A stretch of DNA of 64,000 bases from Streptomyces sp. JJ66 (lineage in GTDB: Bacteria > Actinomycetota > Actinomycetes > Streptomycetales > Streptomycetaceae), in assembly GCF_019303495.1 (NCBI RefSeq), contig NZ_JAEVFI010000007.1, forward strand, positions 62,001 to 126,000. The letters are read 5' to 3'. Below are positions 44,366-53,837 of the stretch, piece after piece (the first letter of the stretch is position 1; each line of letters begins with the position of its first letter). Below the pieces are notes generated by a model, which saw nothing but the letters and a program-made list of their open reading frames with translations, searched no databases and was not told the origin of the DNA. The position numbers were made by a program, and so were the translations under genes.

Positions 44366-46930
44366 ATGACAGAAGCGGTCACCCAGGACGCGGCCGACGG
44401 CGGCGCGCACGGCACCGCCAGCCCGGATGCCGGGCGTGACGGCGCTGCCCACGACTGCACCGCGTCCGGCGGCGCCACGTCCGGCACCGCCGCGTCCGGC
44501 AGCACCGTGCGCCACGGCGCCGCGTCCGGCGGTGGCAGGACGCGGCGCCGCGTCACCGTGCGCGGCGTCGTCCAGGGGGTCGGCTTCCGCCCGTTCGCGC
44601 ACCGCCTGGCCACCGGGCTCGCCCTCACCGGCCACGTCTCCAACTCCGCCGCCGGAGTCATCGCCGAGGTGGAGGGCCCGGCGGACGCCGTCGAGGAGTT
44701 CTGCCGGCGGCTGCGCACCCAGGCTCCGCCGCTGGCCGCCGTCCGCGAGGTCACCCACACCCCCCTCACTCCCACCGGCGACGGCGAGCCGGGCTTCACC
44801 ATCCGCACCTCCGCGCCCGACTCCGCCCCCACCGAAGACGCCGGACAGCGCACCCTGATCCCCCCGGACACCGCCACCTGCGCCGACTGCCTGCGCGAAC
44901 TGGCCGACCCCGGCGACCGCCGCCACCGCCACCCGTTCATCACCTGCACCCACTGCGGCCCCCGCTTCACCATCGCCACCGCGCTCCCCTACGACCGCGC
45001 GACCACCACCATGTCGGTCTTCCCGCTGTGCCCGGCCTGCGCCGCCGAGTACACCGACCCGCTGGACCGCCGCTTCCACGCCCAGCCCGTCGCCTGCCAC
45101 GACTGCGGCCCACGGCTGCGGCTCACCCCGTCCGCCGGGCTCGGACTGCGTCCGGCCGAGGGCGCACCGGCGCTGGCCGCCGCCCGGCTGCTGCTGGCCG
45201 AGGGCGCGGTGCTCGCCGTGAAGGGCGTCGGCGGCTACCACCTGGCCTGCGACGCCGCCAACTCCCGCGCGGTGGCCACCCTGCGCCGCCGCAAGGCGCG
45301 CGGTGACAAGCCGTTCGCCGTGATGTGCGCGGACGCCGCCACCGCGGCGCGCCTCGCCCACGTCAGCCCGGCCGAGCGGGCCGTGCTGACCGCCCCGCGC
45401 CGCCCCATCGTGCTGCTGCGCCGCCTGGCCACGCCCGGCCCGGGGCTACTGGCCGACGGGGTGTGCCCGGGCAGCCCGGACGTCGGCGTCCTGCTGCCCT
45501 ACACGCCGCTGCACCAGCTCCTGTTCGGCCTCCCCGGTGATCCGCCCGGCCCCCGCACGCTCGTGCTGACCAGCGGCAACCGCTCGGGCGAGCCGATCGT
45601 CACCGACGACGCCGACGCCCTGACCCGCCTCGCCGGTCTCGCCGACGCCTGGCTCGGCCACGACCGCCGCATCGACACCCCGTGCGACGATTCGGTGGTG
45701 CGCGTCCGCGCGGACGGCACCGAGTTGGTGCTGCGCCGCTCGCGCGGGTACGCGCCCACCCCGCTGCCGCTGCCCATCACCGTCCGCCCCACCCTGGCCG
45801 TCGGCGGCGACCTGAAGAACACGCTGTGCCTGGCCGAGGGTGAGCAGGCGTTCTTCTCCGCGCACCTCGGCGACATGGGCGACGTCGCGACGCTGGACGC
45901 CTTCACCCGCGCCGAACAGCGGCTGCGCGCGCTCACCGGCATCGCACCACAACTGCTCGCCGCCGACCCGCACCCCGGCTACCAGGCCACCCGCTGGGCG
46001 CGGCGGCACGCGGCCGGGCGGGAACTGCGGCTGGTGCGGCACCATCACGCGCACGTCGCCTCCGCGCTGGCCGAACACGGGCTGGACGGCGCCGCGCCCG
46101 TCATCGGCGTCGCCTTCGACGGCACCGGGTACGGCGCGGACGGTGCGGTGTGGGGCGGTGAAGTGCTGCTGGCGGACTACGCCGGGTACCGCCGCCTGGC
46201 CCACCTGGCGTACGCCCCGCTGCCCGGCGGCGACGCGGGCGTGGCCAACTGCTACCGCACCGCGCTCGCCCGGCTGCGTACGGCCGGGGTCGCCTGGGAC
46301 CCCGCGCTGCCGTGCGTCGCCGCCTGCCCGGCCGACGAGCGGCGCCTGCTGTCCCGGCAGCTGGAACGCGACCTCGCCTGTGTGCCCACGTCGTCCACGG
46401 GCCGCCTGTTCGACGCCGTGTCCTCGCTTGTGGGCGTGTGCCACCGCGCGGGCTACGAGGCGCAGGCGGCGATCGAACTGGAGGCCGCCGCCGCCCGGGC
46501 GTGGCCCGTACCCGAGCCGCCCCCGGGCTACACCTTCGCGGTGCGCGCGGGCGCGGGCGAGCGCCCGGACGTGCTCGACCCGGCGCCGCTGCTCGCCACG
46601 CTCGCCGACGACGTGCGGCGCGGTATCCCGGCCCCGGTGCTGGCGGCCCGCTTCCACCGGGCGCTCGCCTCGGCCGTCGTCACCGTCTGCCGTCGCGCGC
46701 GGCAGGCCAGCGGTGCGACGAGCGTCGCCCTCACCGGTGGCGTCTTCGCCAACGCGCTGCTGGACGAGGCGTGCGCGGAGGGCCTGCGCGCGCACGGTTT
46801 CACGGTGCTGCGGCACGGCCAGGTGCCCCCGGGGGACGGCGGTCTGGCGCTCGGCCAGCTCCTGGTGGCCGCGCACGCCCGCCCCGCGCACGCCGCATCA
46901 GCTGGCGACCCCCACGGACGAACGGAGTAA
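44366..46930 (+). CDS. hypF: Carbamoyltransferase HypF
   Basis: 854 residues. Domains: Ala/Ser/Gly/Thr-rich N-terminal extension (about 1-50), acylphosphatase VRGVVQGVGFRPFAHRLA (about 60-140), two zinc-finger sets CADCLRELADPGDRRHRHPFITCTHCGPR and CPACAAEYTDPLDRRFHAQPVACHDCGPR, YrdC-like nucleotidylation domain (KGVGGYHLACDAANSRAVATLRRRKAR), and a Kae1-like domain with HHHAHVASALAEHG and ALTGGVFANALLDE. HypF makes carbamoyl-AMP and loads HypE, starting cyanide-ligand synthesis. Separated from hypB by 28 nt, from hypC by 5 nt. Confidence 0.95.
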   Translation: MTEAVTQDAADGGAHGTASPDAGRDGAAHDCTASGGATSGTAASGSTVRHGAASGGGRTRRRVTVRGVVQGVGFRPFAHRLATGLALTGHVSNSAAGVIAEVEGPADAVEEFCRRLRTQAPPLAAVREVTHTPLTPTGDGEPGFTIRTSAPDSAPTEDAGQRTLIPPDTATCADCLRELADPGDRRHRHPFITCTHCGPRFTIATALPYDRATTTMSVFPLCPACAAEYTDPLDRRFHAQPVACHDCGPRLRLTPSAGLGLRPAEGAPALAAARLLLAEGAVLAVKGVGGYHLACDAANSRAVATLRRRKARGDKPFAVMCADAATAARLAHVSPAERAVLTAPRRPIVLLRRLATPGPGLLADGVCPGSPDVGVLLPYTPLHQLLFGLPGDPPGPRTLVLTSGNRSGEPIVTDDADALTRLAGLADAWLGHDRRIDTPCDDSVVRVRADGTELVLRRSRGYAPTPLPLPITVRPTLAVGGDLKNTLCLAEGEQAFFSAHLGDMGDVATLDAFTRAEQRLRALTGIAPQLLAADPHPGYQATRWARRHAAGRELRLVRHHHAHVASALAEHGLDGAAPVIGVAFDGTGYGADGAVWGGEVLLADYAGYRRLAHLAYAPLPGGDAGVANCYRTALARLRTAGVAWDPALPCVAACPADERRLLSRQLERDLACVPTSSTGRLFDAVSSLVGVCHRAGYEAQAAIELEAAAARAWPVPEPPPGYTFAVRAGAGERPDVLDPAPLLATLADDVRRGIPAPVLAARFHRALASAVVTVCRRARQASGATSVALTGGVFANALLDEACAEGLRAHGFTVLRHGQVPPGDGGLALGQLLVAAHARPAHAASAGDPHGRTE

Positions 46931-46935
46931 GGCCC

Positions 46936-47307
46936 ATGTGTCTGGCGGTGCCCGGCAAAGTGGTCGGGACGAGTGAACGGGACGGCACGCCCATGGCGCG
47001 GGTCGATTTCGGCGGCGTCGTGAAGGACGTGTGCCTGGCCTACGTCCCGGACGCGGAAGTAGGCGAGTACGTCATCGTCCACGTCGGTTTCGCGCTCCAG
47101 CGGCTGGACGAGGAGTCCGCCCGCGCCTCCCTCGCCCTGTTCGAACAACTCGGCCTGCTGGAGGAGGAGTTCGGTGACGCCTGGGGCCGGGCGGCCACCG
47201 AGGCGGGCGCGGCCAACCCGGCGGCGTCCCCACCCGGGGAGAGCCGGTCCGCGTCCCCGGCGTCCCCCGCGTCCGAGGAACCCGTGCTGGAGGAAGGTGC
47301 CCGGTGA
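46936..47307 (+). CDS. hypC: Hydrogenase chaperone HypC with C-terminal extension
   Basis: 123 residues starting [10 protein letters not shown], so the essential Cys2 is present after Met removal. The OB-like core is [52 protein letters not shown]. The family is usually 75-95 residues; about 35 extra C-terminal residues ([21 protein letters not shown]...) are disordered-looking and Pro/Ser-rich. HypC carries the Fe(CN)2CO unit between HypD and the large subunit. The GTG of hypD overlaps its stop by 4 nt. Confidence 0.95.
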   Translation: MCLAVPGKVVGTSERDGTPMARVDFGGVVKDVCLAYVPDAEVGEYVIVHVGFALQRLDEESARASLALFEQLGLLEEEFGDAWGRAATEAGAANPAASPPGESRSASPASPASEEPVLEEGAR

Positions 47308-48512
47308 AGTACATCGACGAGTTCCACGACCCCGCGCTCGCCCGGCGGCTGCTGGACGACATCCACGCCACGGTCACCCGGCCGTGGGCACTGATGGAAG
47401 TGTGCGGCGGCCAGACGCACTCGATCATCCGGCACGGCATCGACCAACTGCTACCGGACTCCCTGGAGCTGATCCACGGCCCCGGCTGCCCGGTGTGCGT
47501 CACCCCGCTGGAGATGATCGACAAGGCGCTGGAGATCGCGTCCCGGCCCGAGGTGATCTTCTGCTCGTTCGGTGACATGCTCCGCGTCCCCGGCTCCGAG
47601 CGCGACCTGTTCCGGGTGCGCAGCTCCGGCGGCGACGTGCGGGTGGTGTACTCGCCGATGGACGCGCTCGACCTCGCCCGCCGCCACCCCGACCGCGAGG
47701 TGGTGTTCTTCGGCATCGGCTTCGAGACGACGGCCCCGGCCAACGCCATGACCGTGCACGAGGCGCGGCGCCTGGGCATCGGCAACTTCAGCCTGCTCGT
47801 CTCGCACGTGCGCGTGCCGCCCGCCGTCGAGGCGATCATGCGGGCGCCGGACTGCCGGGTGCAGGCGTTCCTCGCGGCCGGGCACGTGTGCAGCGTGATG
47901 GGCACCGCCGAGTACCCCCAGCTGGCCGAGCGGTACCGGGTGCCGATGGTCGTCACCGGGTTCGAGCCGCTGGACATCCTGGAGGGGGTGCGCCGCGCCG
48001 TGCGCCAACTGGAGCGTGGCGAACACCGGGTGGAGAACGCCTACCCGCGCGCCGTGCGGGAGGCGGGCAACGCGGCGGCGCTGGCGCGCATCGAGGAGGT
48101 CTTCGAGGTCACCGACCGCTCCTGGCGCGGCATCGGCCTGATCCCGGACAGCGGCTGGCGGCTGTCCCCCGCCTTCCGCGCCTACGACGCCGAGCACCGC
48201 TTCGACGTCGGCGATGTGCACACCGCCGAACCCGCCGCCTGCCGCAGCGGCGAGGTGCTGCGGGGGCTGATCAAGCCGCACGCGTGCGAGGCGTTCGGCA
48301 CGACGTGCACGCCGCGCTCGCCGCTGGGCGCGACGATGGTCTCCAGCGAGGGCGCCTGCGCGGCGTACTTCCTCTACCGCCGACTCCAGACCCCACCCGC
48401 CCCGGAGGCCCCGGACGCCCCGGAGGCCACAGCCGCTTCGGCCGCCCCGCTAGCCCCGGACGCCACCGGAGCACCCGCCCCCGCCCTGGAGGAGGCGACT
48501 TTCCGTGCCTGA
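47304..48512 (+). CDS. hypD: Hydrogenase maturation protein HypD
   Basis: 402 residues. Iron-binding and thiol motifs are intact: [15 protein letters not shown] (Cys about 33), [10 protein letters not shown] (Cys pair about 61/64), [13 protein letters not shown], and the C-terminal iron-sulfur ligands in [28 protein letters not shown]. HypD, with HypC and HypE, assembles the Fe(CN)2CO moiety. Its last ~50 residues are Ala/Pro-rich extension. Overlaps hypE by 8 nt. Confidence 0.96.
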   Translation: MKYIDEFHDPALARRLLDDIHATVTRPWALMEVCGGQTHSIIRHGIDQLLPDSLELIHGPGCPVCVTPLEMIDKALEIASRPEVIFCSFGDMLRVPGSERDLFRVRSSGGDVRVVYSPMDALDLARRHPDREVVFFGIGFETTAPANAMTVHEARRLGIGNFSLLVSHVRVPPAVEAIMRAPDCRVQAFLAAGHVCSVMGTAEYPQLAERYRVPMVVTGFEPLDILEGVRRAVRQLERGEHRVENAYPRAVREAGNAAALARIEEVFEVTDRSWRGIGLIPDSGWRLSPAFRAYDAEHRFDVGDVHTAEPAACRSGEVLRGLIKPHACEAFGTTCTPRSPLGATMVSSEGACAAYFLYRRLQTPPAPEAPDAPEATAASAAPLAPDATGAPAPALEEATFRA

Positions 48513-49581
48513 GCCGACGACGCCCGCGGTGGTGGACCCCGTCGCGTGGACCTGCCCCGCGCCGCTGCGCGACCACCCCACCGTCGTGCTCGGACACGGC
48601 GGCGGCGGGGCGCTGTCCGCCGAGCTGATGGAGCACCTGTTCGCGCCCGCCTACGGCAACGAGACGCTGGCCGGGCTCGGCGACAGCGCCGCGCTCACAC
48701 TCGGCGGCGCGCGGCTGGCGTTCTCCACCGACTCCTACGTGGTGCGCCCGCTGTTCTTCCCCGGGGGCAGCATCGGGGACCTCGCGGTCAACGGCACCGT
48801 CAACGACCTGGCGATGAGCGGCGCCCGCGCGGCCTACCTGTCGTGCGCGTTCATCCTGGAGGAGGGTGTGGAGCTGTCGGTGGTCGGGAAGGTGGCCGGG
48901 GCGATCGGGGCCGCCGCCTCGGCCGCGGGGGTCACCGTCGCCACCGGTGACACCAAGGTCGTGGACTCCGGCCACGGCGACGGCGTCTACGTCAACACCT
49001 CCGGCATCGGCCTCGTCCCCGACGGGGTGGACATCCGCCCGCAGCGTGCGCGGCCGGGTGACGTGGTGATCGTCAGCGGGCCGATCGGGCTGCACGGCAT
49101 CGCGATCATGAGCAGGCGCGAGGGGCTGGAGTTCGGCGCCGAGGAGATCGTCAGCGACACGGCGCCCTTGGGCGGCCTGGTCGCGGCGATGCTCGGCGTC
49201 ACCCGTGAGGTGCACGTGCTGCGCGACCCGACGCGGGGCGGGGTGGCGGCGTCACTCAACGAGATCGCCACCGCCTCGGGCACCGGCGTCGTCCTCACCG
49301 AGCGTGACGTGCCCGTCCCGGACGCGGTGTCCGCCGCCTGCGGCTTCCTCGGCCTCGACCCGCTCTACGTCGCCAACGAGGGGCGCCTGCTGGCGTTCGT
49401 CCCGCGCGCCGAGGCCGACGCGGTGCTGGCCGCCATGCGCGAGCACCCCCAGGGCGCGGGCGCGGCGGTCATCGGGGCATGCGTGGCCGAACACCCCGGC
49501 ATGGTCGTCGCCCGCACCACCCTGGGCGGCACCCGCGTCGTGGACCTGCCGCTGGGCGAACAGCTCCCCCGTATCTGCTGA
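48505..49581 (+). CDS. hypE: Hydrogenase maturation protein HypE
   Basis: 358 residues from a GTG. ATP-binding AIR-synthase fold: [95 protein letters not shown]. The C-terminus ends PRIC, with Cys358 as the carbamoyl-accepting thiol that is dehydrated to thiocyanate for cyanide transfer to iron. Last gene of the hypABFCDE operon; a hairpin follows. Confidence 0.96.
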   Translation: MPEPTTPAVVDPVAWTCPAPLRDHPTVVLGHGGGGALSAELMEHLFAPAYGNETLAGLGDSAALTLGGARLAFSTDSYVVRPLFFPGGSIGDLAVNGTVNDLAMSGARAAYLSCAFILEEGVELSVVGKVAGAIGAAASAAGVTVATGDTKVVDSGHGDGVYVNTSGIGLVPDGVDIRPQRARPGDVVIVSGPIGLHGIAIMSRREGLEFGAEEIVSDTAPLGGLVAAMLGVTREVHVLRDPTRGGVAASLNEIATASGTGVVLTERDVPVPDAVSAACGFLGLDPLYVANEGRLLAFVPRAEADAVLAAMREHPQGAGAAVIGACVAEHPGMVVARTTLGGTRVVDLPLGEQLPRIC

Positions 49582-49650
49582 CGCCGCTGCCGTGCGCCGG
49601 AGCCCGCCCGGTGACAGCACCCGGCCCGGTCCAAGCTGAGCCCGACGCCG

Positions 49651-49673
49651 ATGCCCGACGCCGCGTCGGGCAT
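49651..49673 (+). terminator. Candidate terminator of the hyp operon
   Basis: 9-bp perfect stem ATGCCCGAC (49651-49659) with 49665-49673 and a 5-nt loop, 70 nt past the hypE stop and before the DJ-1 gene. Confidence 0.5.
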
Positions 49674-49733
49674 AGCACCCCGCAGGGTGGGCACCCGAAG
49701 AACGTTCGCTGACCACATCCCACAAGGAAGGAC

Positions 49734-50285
49734 GTGAACGACGTGCGCGTCGCGTTTCTCGTCGCACAGGAAGGCATCGAACAGGTCGAGCTGACCGAGC
49801 CCTGGAAGGCGGTGACCGAGGCCGGCGGCACCCCGCGCCTGCTCGCCCCCAAGGGCGGATCGGTGCAAGCCTTCCACCACTTGGAGGCGGCCGACACCTT
49901 CCCCGTGGACCAGGAGGTCGGCCAGGCCGGCATGGAGGAGTACGACGGCCTCGTCCTCCCCGGCGGCGTCGCGAACCCCGACGCCCTGCGGATGGACGCG
50001 GAGTCCGTCTCGTTCGTCAAGGGGTTCTTCGAGCGCGGCAAGCCCGTCGCGGCGATCTGCCACGCGCCGTGGACGCTGGTGGAGGCCGACGTCGTACGCG
50101 GACGGCGCCTGACGTCCTGGCCCAGCCTGCGAACCGACCTGCGCAACGCGGGCGCCGAGTGGGTGGACGAGCAGGTGGTGCTGTGCGCGGCCGGCCCGAA
50201 CACGCTGATCACCAGCCGCAAGCCGGACGATCTGCGGGCGTTCTGCGACACCTTCGTCCCGGAGTTCCAGAAGGTCTCCTCGTAA
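49734..50285 (+). CDS. DJ-1/PfpI family type 1 glutamine-amidotransferase-like protein
   Basis: 183 residues from a GTG (AAGGAAGG just upstream; a second GTG at 49743 is possible). PfpI fold: VAFLVAQEGIEQVELTEPWKAV (the catalytic Glu), DGLVLPGGVANPD, and the nucleophile Cys in VAAICHAPWTLVEADVVRGRRLTSWPSLRTDLRNAG followed by conserved His/Glu environment. YhbO/YajL-like members protect against oxidative or carbonyl stress; the family is often over-annotated as protease. No obvious link to the hydrogenase operon beyond adjacency; convergent with the L,D-transpeptidase. Confidence 0.9.
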   Translation: MNDVRVAFLVAQEGIEQVELTEPWKAVTEAGGTPRLLAPKGGSVQAFHHLEAADTFPVDQEVGQAGMEEYDGLVLPGGVANPDALRMDAESVSFVKGFFERGKPVAAICHAPWTLVEADVVRGRRLTSWPSLRTDLRNAGAEWVDEQVVLCAAGPNTLITSRKPDDLRAFCDTFVPEFQKVSS

Positions 50286-50307
50286 CGGGCGGCGTTCCGG
50301 CACCCCA

Positions 50308-50349
50308 CAGCGAGGCGCCCCGGACCGTGTGGTCCGGGGCGCCTCGCTG
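50308..50349. terminator. Bidirectional terminator between convergent genes
   Basis: 19-bp perfect stem, 50308-50326 with 50331-50349, tetraloop GTGT, 22 nt past the DJ-1 stop and just past the end of the L,D-transpeptidase gene. Confidence 0.88.
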
Positions 50350-50379
50350 GGTATGCCGGGGGCAGGCGTCAGACGGTGA

Positions 50380-51660
50380 TCAGACCGCCGAACCGGCCAC
50401 CCACTCGTCCCACGCCATGTTCCAGCCGTTGAGGCCGTTGTCAGCGGCGATCTCCCGGTCCGGGGAGTTCACCACCTCCACCACGTCACCGACGAGCGAG
50501 TTCTCGAAGAACCAGTAACCGTCGGTGGACTTGTCGTCCGCGCCCTTGACGTCCTTCAGACCGACGCAGCCGTGGCTGGTGTTGCCCTCGCCGAAGGGCG
50601 CGCCCCAGTAGTTGCCGTGGATGAAGGTGCCGGAGGTGGACAGGCGCATCGCGTGCGGCACGTCCGGGATGTCGTACTCACCCTCGCCGTCGTCATCCGT
50701 GAAGCCGACGGTGGCGCCGTTCATCCGGGTCTCCTTGTGCTTCTCGGAGATCACCATCTTGCCGTTGTAGGTGGGGTTCTCCTTGCTGCCCGCGGAGATC
50801 GGGATGTCCTTGATCTGCTTCCCGTCGCGCACGACCTTCATGGTGTGGTTCTTGACGTCCACGGTGCTGACCTGGGAGCGGCCGATCTCGAAGCTGAAGC
50901 TCTTGCTCTGGACGCCGGTGACGCCCTCGGAGCCCTCGACACCGTCCAGACCCAGCTTGACGGTGACCTCCGAACCCGACTTCCAGTACTCCTTCGGGCG
51001 GAAGTCGATCCGCTTGTCACCGAACCAGTGGCCCACGATCTCCTGACCACCGGTGGAGTTGACCTCGATCGCCGACTGGACCTCGGCCTTGTTCTCGATC
51101 ACCTTGTCGAAGTTGATCGAAACCGGCATGCCCACGCCGACCGTGCTGCCGTCCTCGGGCGTGAAGTAGCCGATGAAGCTGTTCTCGGGCGAGACCGTGG
51201 AGAACGTGGAGTTCTCCGACGTCTCCAGCCCCCGCTCGTCCTCCGCCTTGGCGACGACGCGGTACTCGGTGGCCCGCTCCAGCTGCGAGCTGGGCGTCCA
51301 CGTCCGGCCGTCGGCGGATATCTCGCCCTCGACCTCGGTGCCGTCCGCGGTGGCCGTCATCGTGACCTCGGTGATCTTGCCACTCTTCACGGACACCTTG
51401 GCGTCGTTGTTGATCCCCGCGTTCTCCGTGCCGTGCTGGGGCGTGATCGATATGTGCGCGGCCGACTGGGCGTCCGGCTCGTTGTTCTGCCCGTCCGCCG
51501 ACGCGGACGGCTCGCTCTTGCCCGGTCCCTCAGCGCCGCCGCTGTCATCGCTGCAGGCGCTGAGCACAAGAGCACTGCTGAGCAGTGCAGCCGACACCGC
51601 GATTCCCCTGCGGCGGTTGCTGGCCGTCTTCACACGCTTCTCCATACGCTTCGAGCCCAT
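50380..51660 (-). CDS. L,D-transpeptidase lipoprotein
   Basis: 426 residues from the ATG at 51660 (alternative ATG at 51645). Lipoprotein signal ending in the lipobox LSAC (SSALVLSACSDD), then a Ser/Gly linker, two Ig-like modules (ITPQHGTENAGINNDAKVSV... and GYFTPEDGSTVGVGMPVSINFDK...), and a YkuD catalytic domain with HGNYWGAPFGEGNTSHGCVGL, containing the catalytic His and Cys. It makes 3-3 meso-diaminopimelate cross-links in peptidoglycan outside the membrane. A GGAAC/CGTCTC promoter-like pair upstream suggests control by an ECF cell-envelope sigma factor. Confidence 0.94.
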   Translation of the reverse strand: MGSKRMEKRVKTASNRRRGIAVSAALLSSALVLSACSDDSGGAEGPGKSEPSASADGQNNEPDAQSAAHISITPQHGTENAGINNDAKVSVKSGKITEVTMTATADGTEVEGEISADGRTWTPSSQLERATEYRVVAKAEDERGLETSENSTFSTVSPENSFIGYFTPEDGSTVGVGMPVSINFDKVIENKAEVQSAIEVNSTGGQEIVGHWFGDKRIDFRPKEYWKSGSEVTVKLGLDGVEGSEGVTGVQSKSFSFEIGRSQVSTVDVKNHTMKVVRDGKQIKDIPISAGSKENPTYNGKMVISEKHKETRMNGATVGFTDDDGEGEYDIPDVPHAMRLSTSGTFIHGNYWGAPFGEGNTSHGCVGLKDVKGADDKSTDGYWFFENSLVGDVVEVVNSPDREIAADNGLNGWNMAWDEWVAGSAV

Positions 51661-51739
51661 GACTCCCCTGTGCCCCCGTGACGCCGGGTGACGGGCAGCC
51701 CGGACAATCCGGGCATGTGACATCACAGTTGTACGTAAG

Positions 51740-51767
51740 GAGACGCGGGGGAGCTGTGACACGTTCC
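51740..51767 (-). promoter_or_regulatory. Candidate SigE-type ECF promoter of the L,D-transpeptidase
   Basis: On the minus strand, GGAAC (51767-51763) and CGTCTC (51745-51740) are separated by 17 nt, close to the Streptomyces SigE consensus (GGAAC and CGTCT). Transcription would start about 70 nt before the chosen ATG. Cell-wall L,D-transpeptidases are a known class of SigE targets. Confidence 0.4.
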
Positions 51768-52129
51768 ACCATCAGACCAACTGTGGGATAGAACACGCTT
51801 GCTGCTCCCGGTGCGGTTCCCCTTCGTCGTCACGGATTTTCCCTACGGCCCCCATACGTGCCCGGCCACCCGCCCGCTATGCCGATGCGGTGCCTGCTGT
51901 GACTGGTGGGCCTGTGGTGACTGCTGTGGTTGATGTGCCTGGCGGGGCTTCTAGCCGTCGGCCTGCGTGGCGCCTTGCCGCGTCCCGCCCGACCTACCCT
52001 GCGCCGCCCTCCGTGTCCCCGGGGGCAAGGGCTACCGACGCGTGGCGGGCCAGCGGTCACATCGGGTCACGGGCACGCTCCTCGGGCGGCCCGTCACCCA
52101 CGCGACGACGCTCTGGGGGGAAACTTTCT
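51768..52129. other. Intergenic stretch, no gene seen
   Basis: About 360 nt between the transpeptidase promoter and the lipoprotein gene. Composition drops in GC toward the right. Open frames on the plus strand lack ribosome sites and domains. No repeats of note. Confidence 0.5.
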
Positions 52130-53002
52130 TCATGGTGGGGTTATCCCGCTCATGAGCGCCGTCCAAGTGTCCTTCAGCGTGCACCCCGGCGCGGACAGGG
52201 TAGGCCGATACAAAGCCTTCACCTCGCCGCAGCCACGTACCTGCCCCAGCCACTCCTTGACGCCTTCGGGGTTTCCATCCCGCTCTACAACCCGGGAAGC
52301 AGCAACTACCTCACCCAGCGACGCATCACTCTCCACGGACACAGAATCAAGAAAGTCGCCTGCTTCCGAGATTTGCTTCTTGAAGTGAGACCGTGCTTCT
52401 TCTTCATTGCTCAGGTAAGGACTCAGGGCGATAGTCTGCCACGCGTGGTAACGATCTGCCCGGTTCTTCACCTCGAAGAGTTCGGCCTGCAACGGGGGAA
52501 TATCGTCCGCGTACCCCAAACGTTCTAGCATTTGGAGAGAAAATTCGACGCCTTCCGCGTTCGCTTTTGTCACCCCCTGCTCCTTCAGCCACACCAAAGT
52601 ACAGGAAGCGGCTTTCTCCTCGATGGCCAGACCGGACTCTCTGAGGATGTGCAACGTAGCGGCTACGAAGAGGACCTCATCGCAACCAGGATCGCTTTTC
52701 GCGTGTTCCTTTACCTCACCAACAGGGATCATTCCCTCCGCTCGGCCCACGGAATCAGCGAGCGCCGCCGCAAAGTACATGGCTGAAACATCACTTACGG
52801 GATTCCCATCATGCGGATAAGTTGGACTGTACGCGCCACCGACGCGAAATTTTTCCAGCTCATCGGCTATGTGTTCCGCTTCCGAAGGCGCTGCACAAGC
52901 AGCCAGCAGGACCATCGTGGCTACGGCCGCCGCTATGCCCTGTCGGGAACCCCGAAATCTGGCAGAAAATAGCTTACGCTTCACATCAGGCCGCAGAAAC
53001 AC
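52130..53002 (-). CDS. Putative lipoprotein of unknown function, atypical composition
   Basis: 290 residues from a GTG with GGAGG 9 nt upstream. N-terminal signal with lipobox (AAVATMVLLAACAAPSEAEHIAD, Cys about 36), then a helical, fairly acidic mature protein with VSAMYFAAALADSVGRAEGMIPVGEVKEHAKSDPGCDEVLFVAATLHILRESGLAIEEK and later LGYADDIPPLQAELFEVKN and FLDSVSVESDASLGEVVAASRVV. No domain recognised. The gene and its flanks use many A/T-ending codons (for example GTA AGT GAT GTT), unlike its neighbours, which suggests acquisition by transfer. It would sit on the outer face of the membrane. Confidence 0.75.
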   Translation of the reverse strand: MFLRPDVKRKLFSARFRGSRQGIAAAVATMVLLAACAAPSEAEHIADELEKFRVGGAYSPTYPHDGNPVSDVSAMYFAAALADSVGRAEGMIPVGEVKEHAKSDPGCDEVLFVAATLHILRESGLAIEEKAASCTLVWLKEQGVTKANAEGVEFSLQMLERLGYADDIPPLQAELFEVKNRADRYHAWQTIALSPYLSNEEEARSHFKKQISEAGDFLDSVSVESDASLGEVVAASRVVERDGNPEGVKEWLGQVRGCGEVKALYRPTLSAPGCTLKDTWTALMSGITPP

Positions 53003-53322
53003 TTTTGGCTACCTCCGGCATGGGCGACTGAAGAGCGAAAAGCACGATACCCAAAGCTGCTCCCCGCACCTGGCCTTCAGGATGAAAGCCCCCGAAAAAT
53101 GAACCATCGATCGTCGGCAACGCAACTCTGGTCAGTGAGCTGCGGCTGACGAAGGTCTCCGTCACTCTACAACACGCGACTAGGTACCGAGTGTGGATTT
53201 TCCACGGGTGATTTCAATGGCGGGAAGGGTCAGGAGTCGGCGGGGTCACGGGGCGGCATCCCGGAGGGCCGTGCCCACGCAACGAAGTTCCGGTGATGCC
53301 GGTAGCCCATCACGTCGCCTGG
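53003..53322. other. Intergenic stretch, lower GC, no gene seen
   Basis: About 320 nt between the atypical lipoprotein and the terminator at 53323, continuing the reduced-GC block. It probably contains the lipoprotein promoter. No repeat or RNA structure identified. Confidence 0.5.
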
Positions 53323-53363
53323 GCCCGCCCTCTGTGCCTCATCGGGGTGCACAGAGGGCGGGC
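53323..53363 (-). terminator. Terminator of the small acidic-protein gene
   Basis: Perfect 15-bp stem GCCCGCCCTCTGTGC (53323-53337) with 53349-53363, 11-nt loop, 9 nt past the stop of the minus-strand gene at 53373. Confidence 0.75.
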
Positions 53364-53372
53364 ACAGGCCGA

Positions 53373-53699
53373 TCACTCGTGCGGTGCGACGCTCTGGTTC
53401 TCGGGGAGCCACAGGTCGTGCTCCGGGTCGTAGTCGATTTGTTCGCTGCTCCATGACGCCTGGGCCAGTTCGACGCCGGGGACGGCGCTGACCATGTCGA
53501 TCGGGTCCACCAGGTAGGCGATGGCCTCCGCGGTGTCCTCCGCTACGGCCCGCGCGGCGAGGCGGCGCTCCTCGTCGGGCATGTACTCGTCGGCGGCGAC
53601 GTGTTCCCCCGCGGCCCCGGCGAGCCGTTCCGGATCGGCGATCTCCAGCACCAGTTCCACGTGCAGCCGGACGTAGCGGGGCGGGGGATGTGCGCTCAT
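53373..53699 (-). CDS. Small acidic protein of unknown function
   Basis: 108 residues from the ATG at 53699 (MSAHPPPRYVRLHVELVLEIADPERL). Alternating charged beta/helix, with DEERRLAARAVAEDTAEAIAYLVDPIDMVSAVPGVELAQASWSSEQIDYDPEHDLWLPENQS; the C-terminal EHDLWLP segment is typical of conserved Streptomyces small proteins. Cytoplasmic. Function unknown. Confidence 0.7.
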   Translation of the reverse strand: MSAHPPPRYVRLHVELVLEIADPERLAGAAGEHVAADEYMPDEERRLAARAVAEDTAEAIAYLVDPIDMVSAVPGVELAQASWSSEQIDYDPEHDLWLPENQSVAPHE

Positions 53700-53837
53700 G
53701 TCCGGGAGCGTAGACGCGGGCGCCGACCGGGCTTCCCCACGACCCGCCGCCGTGGCTAACATCAGCCTGCACACGGGTGTTTCACCTGTTCGACGCCCTT
53801 CCCCCCACCACCGTGCATGACTGTCAAGGAGGCCCGC

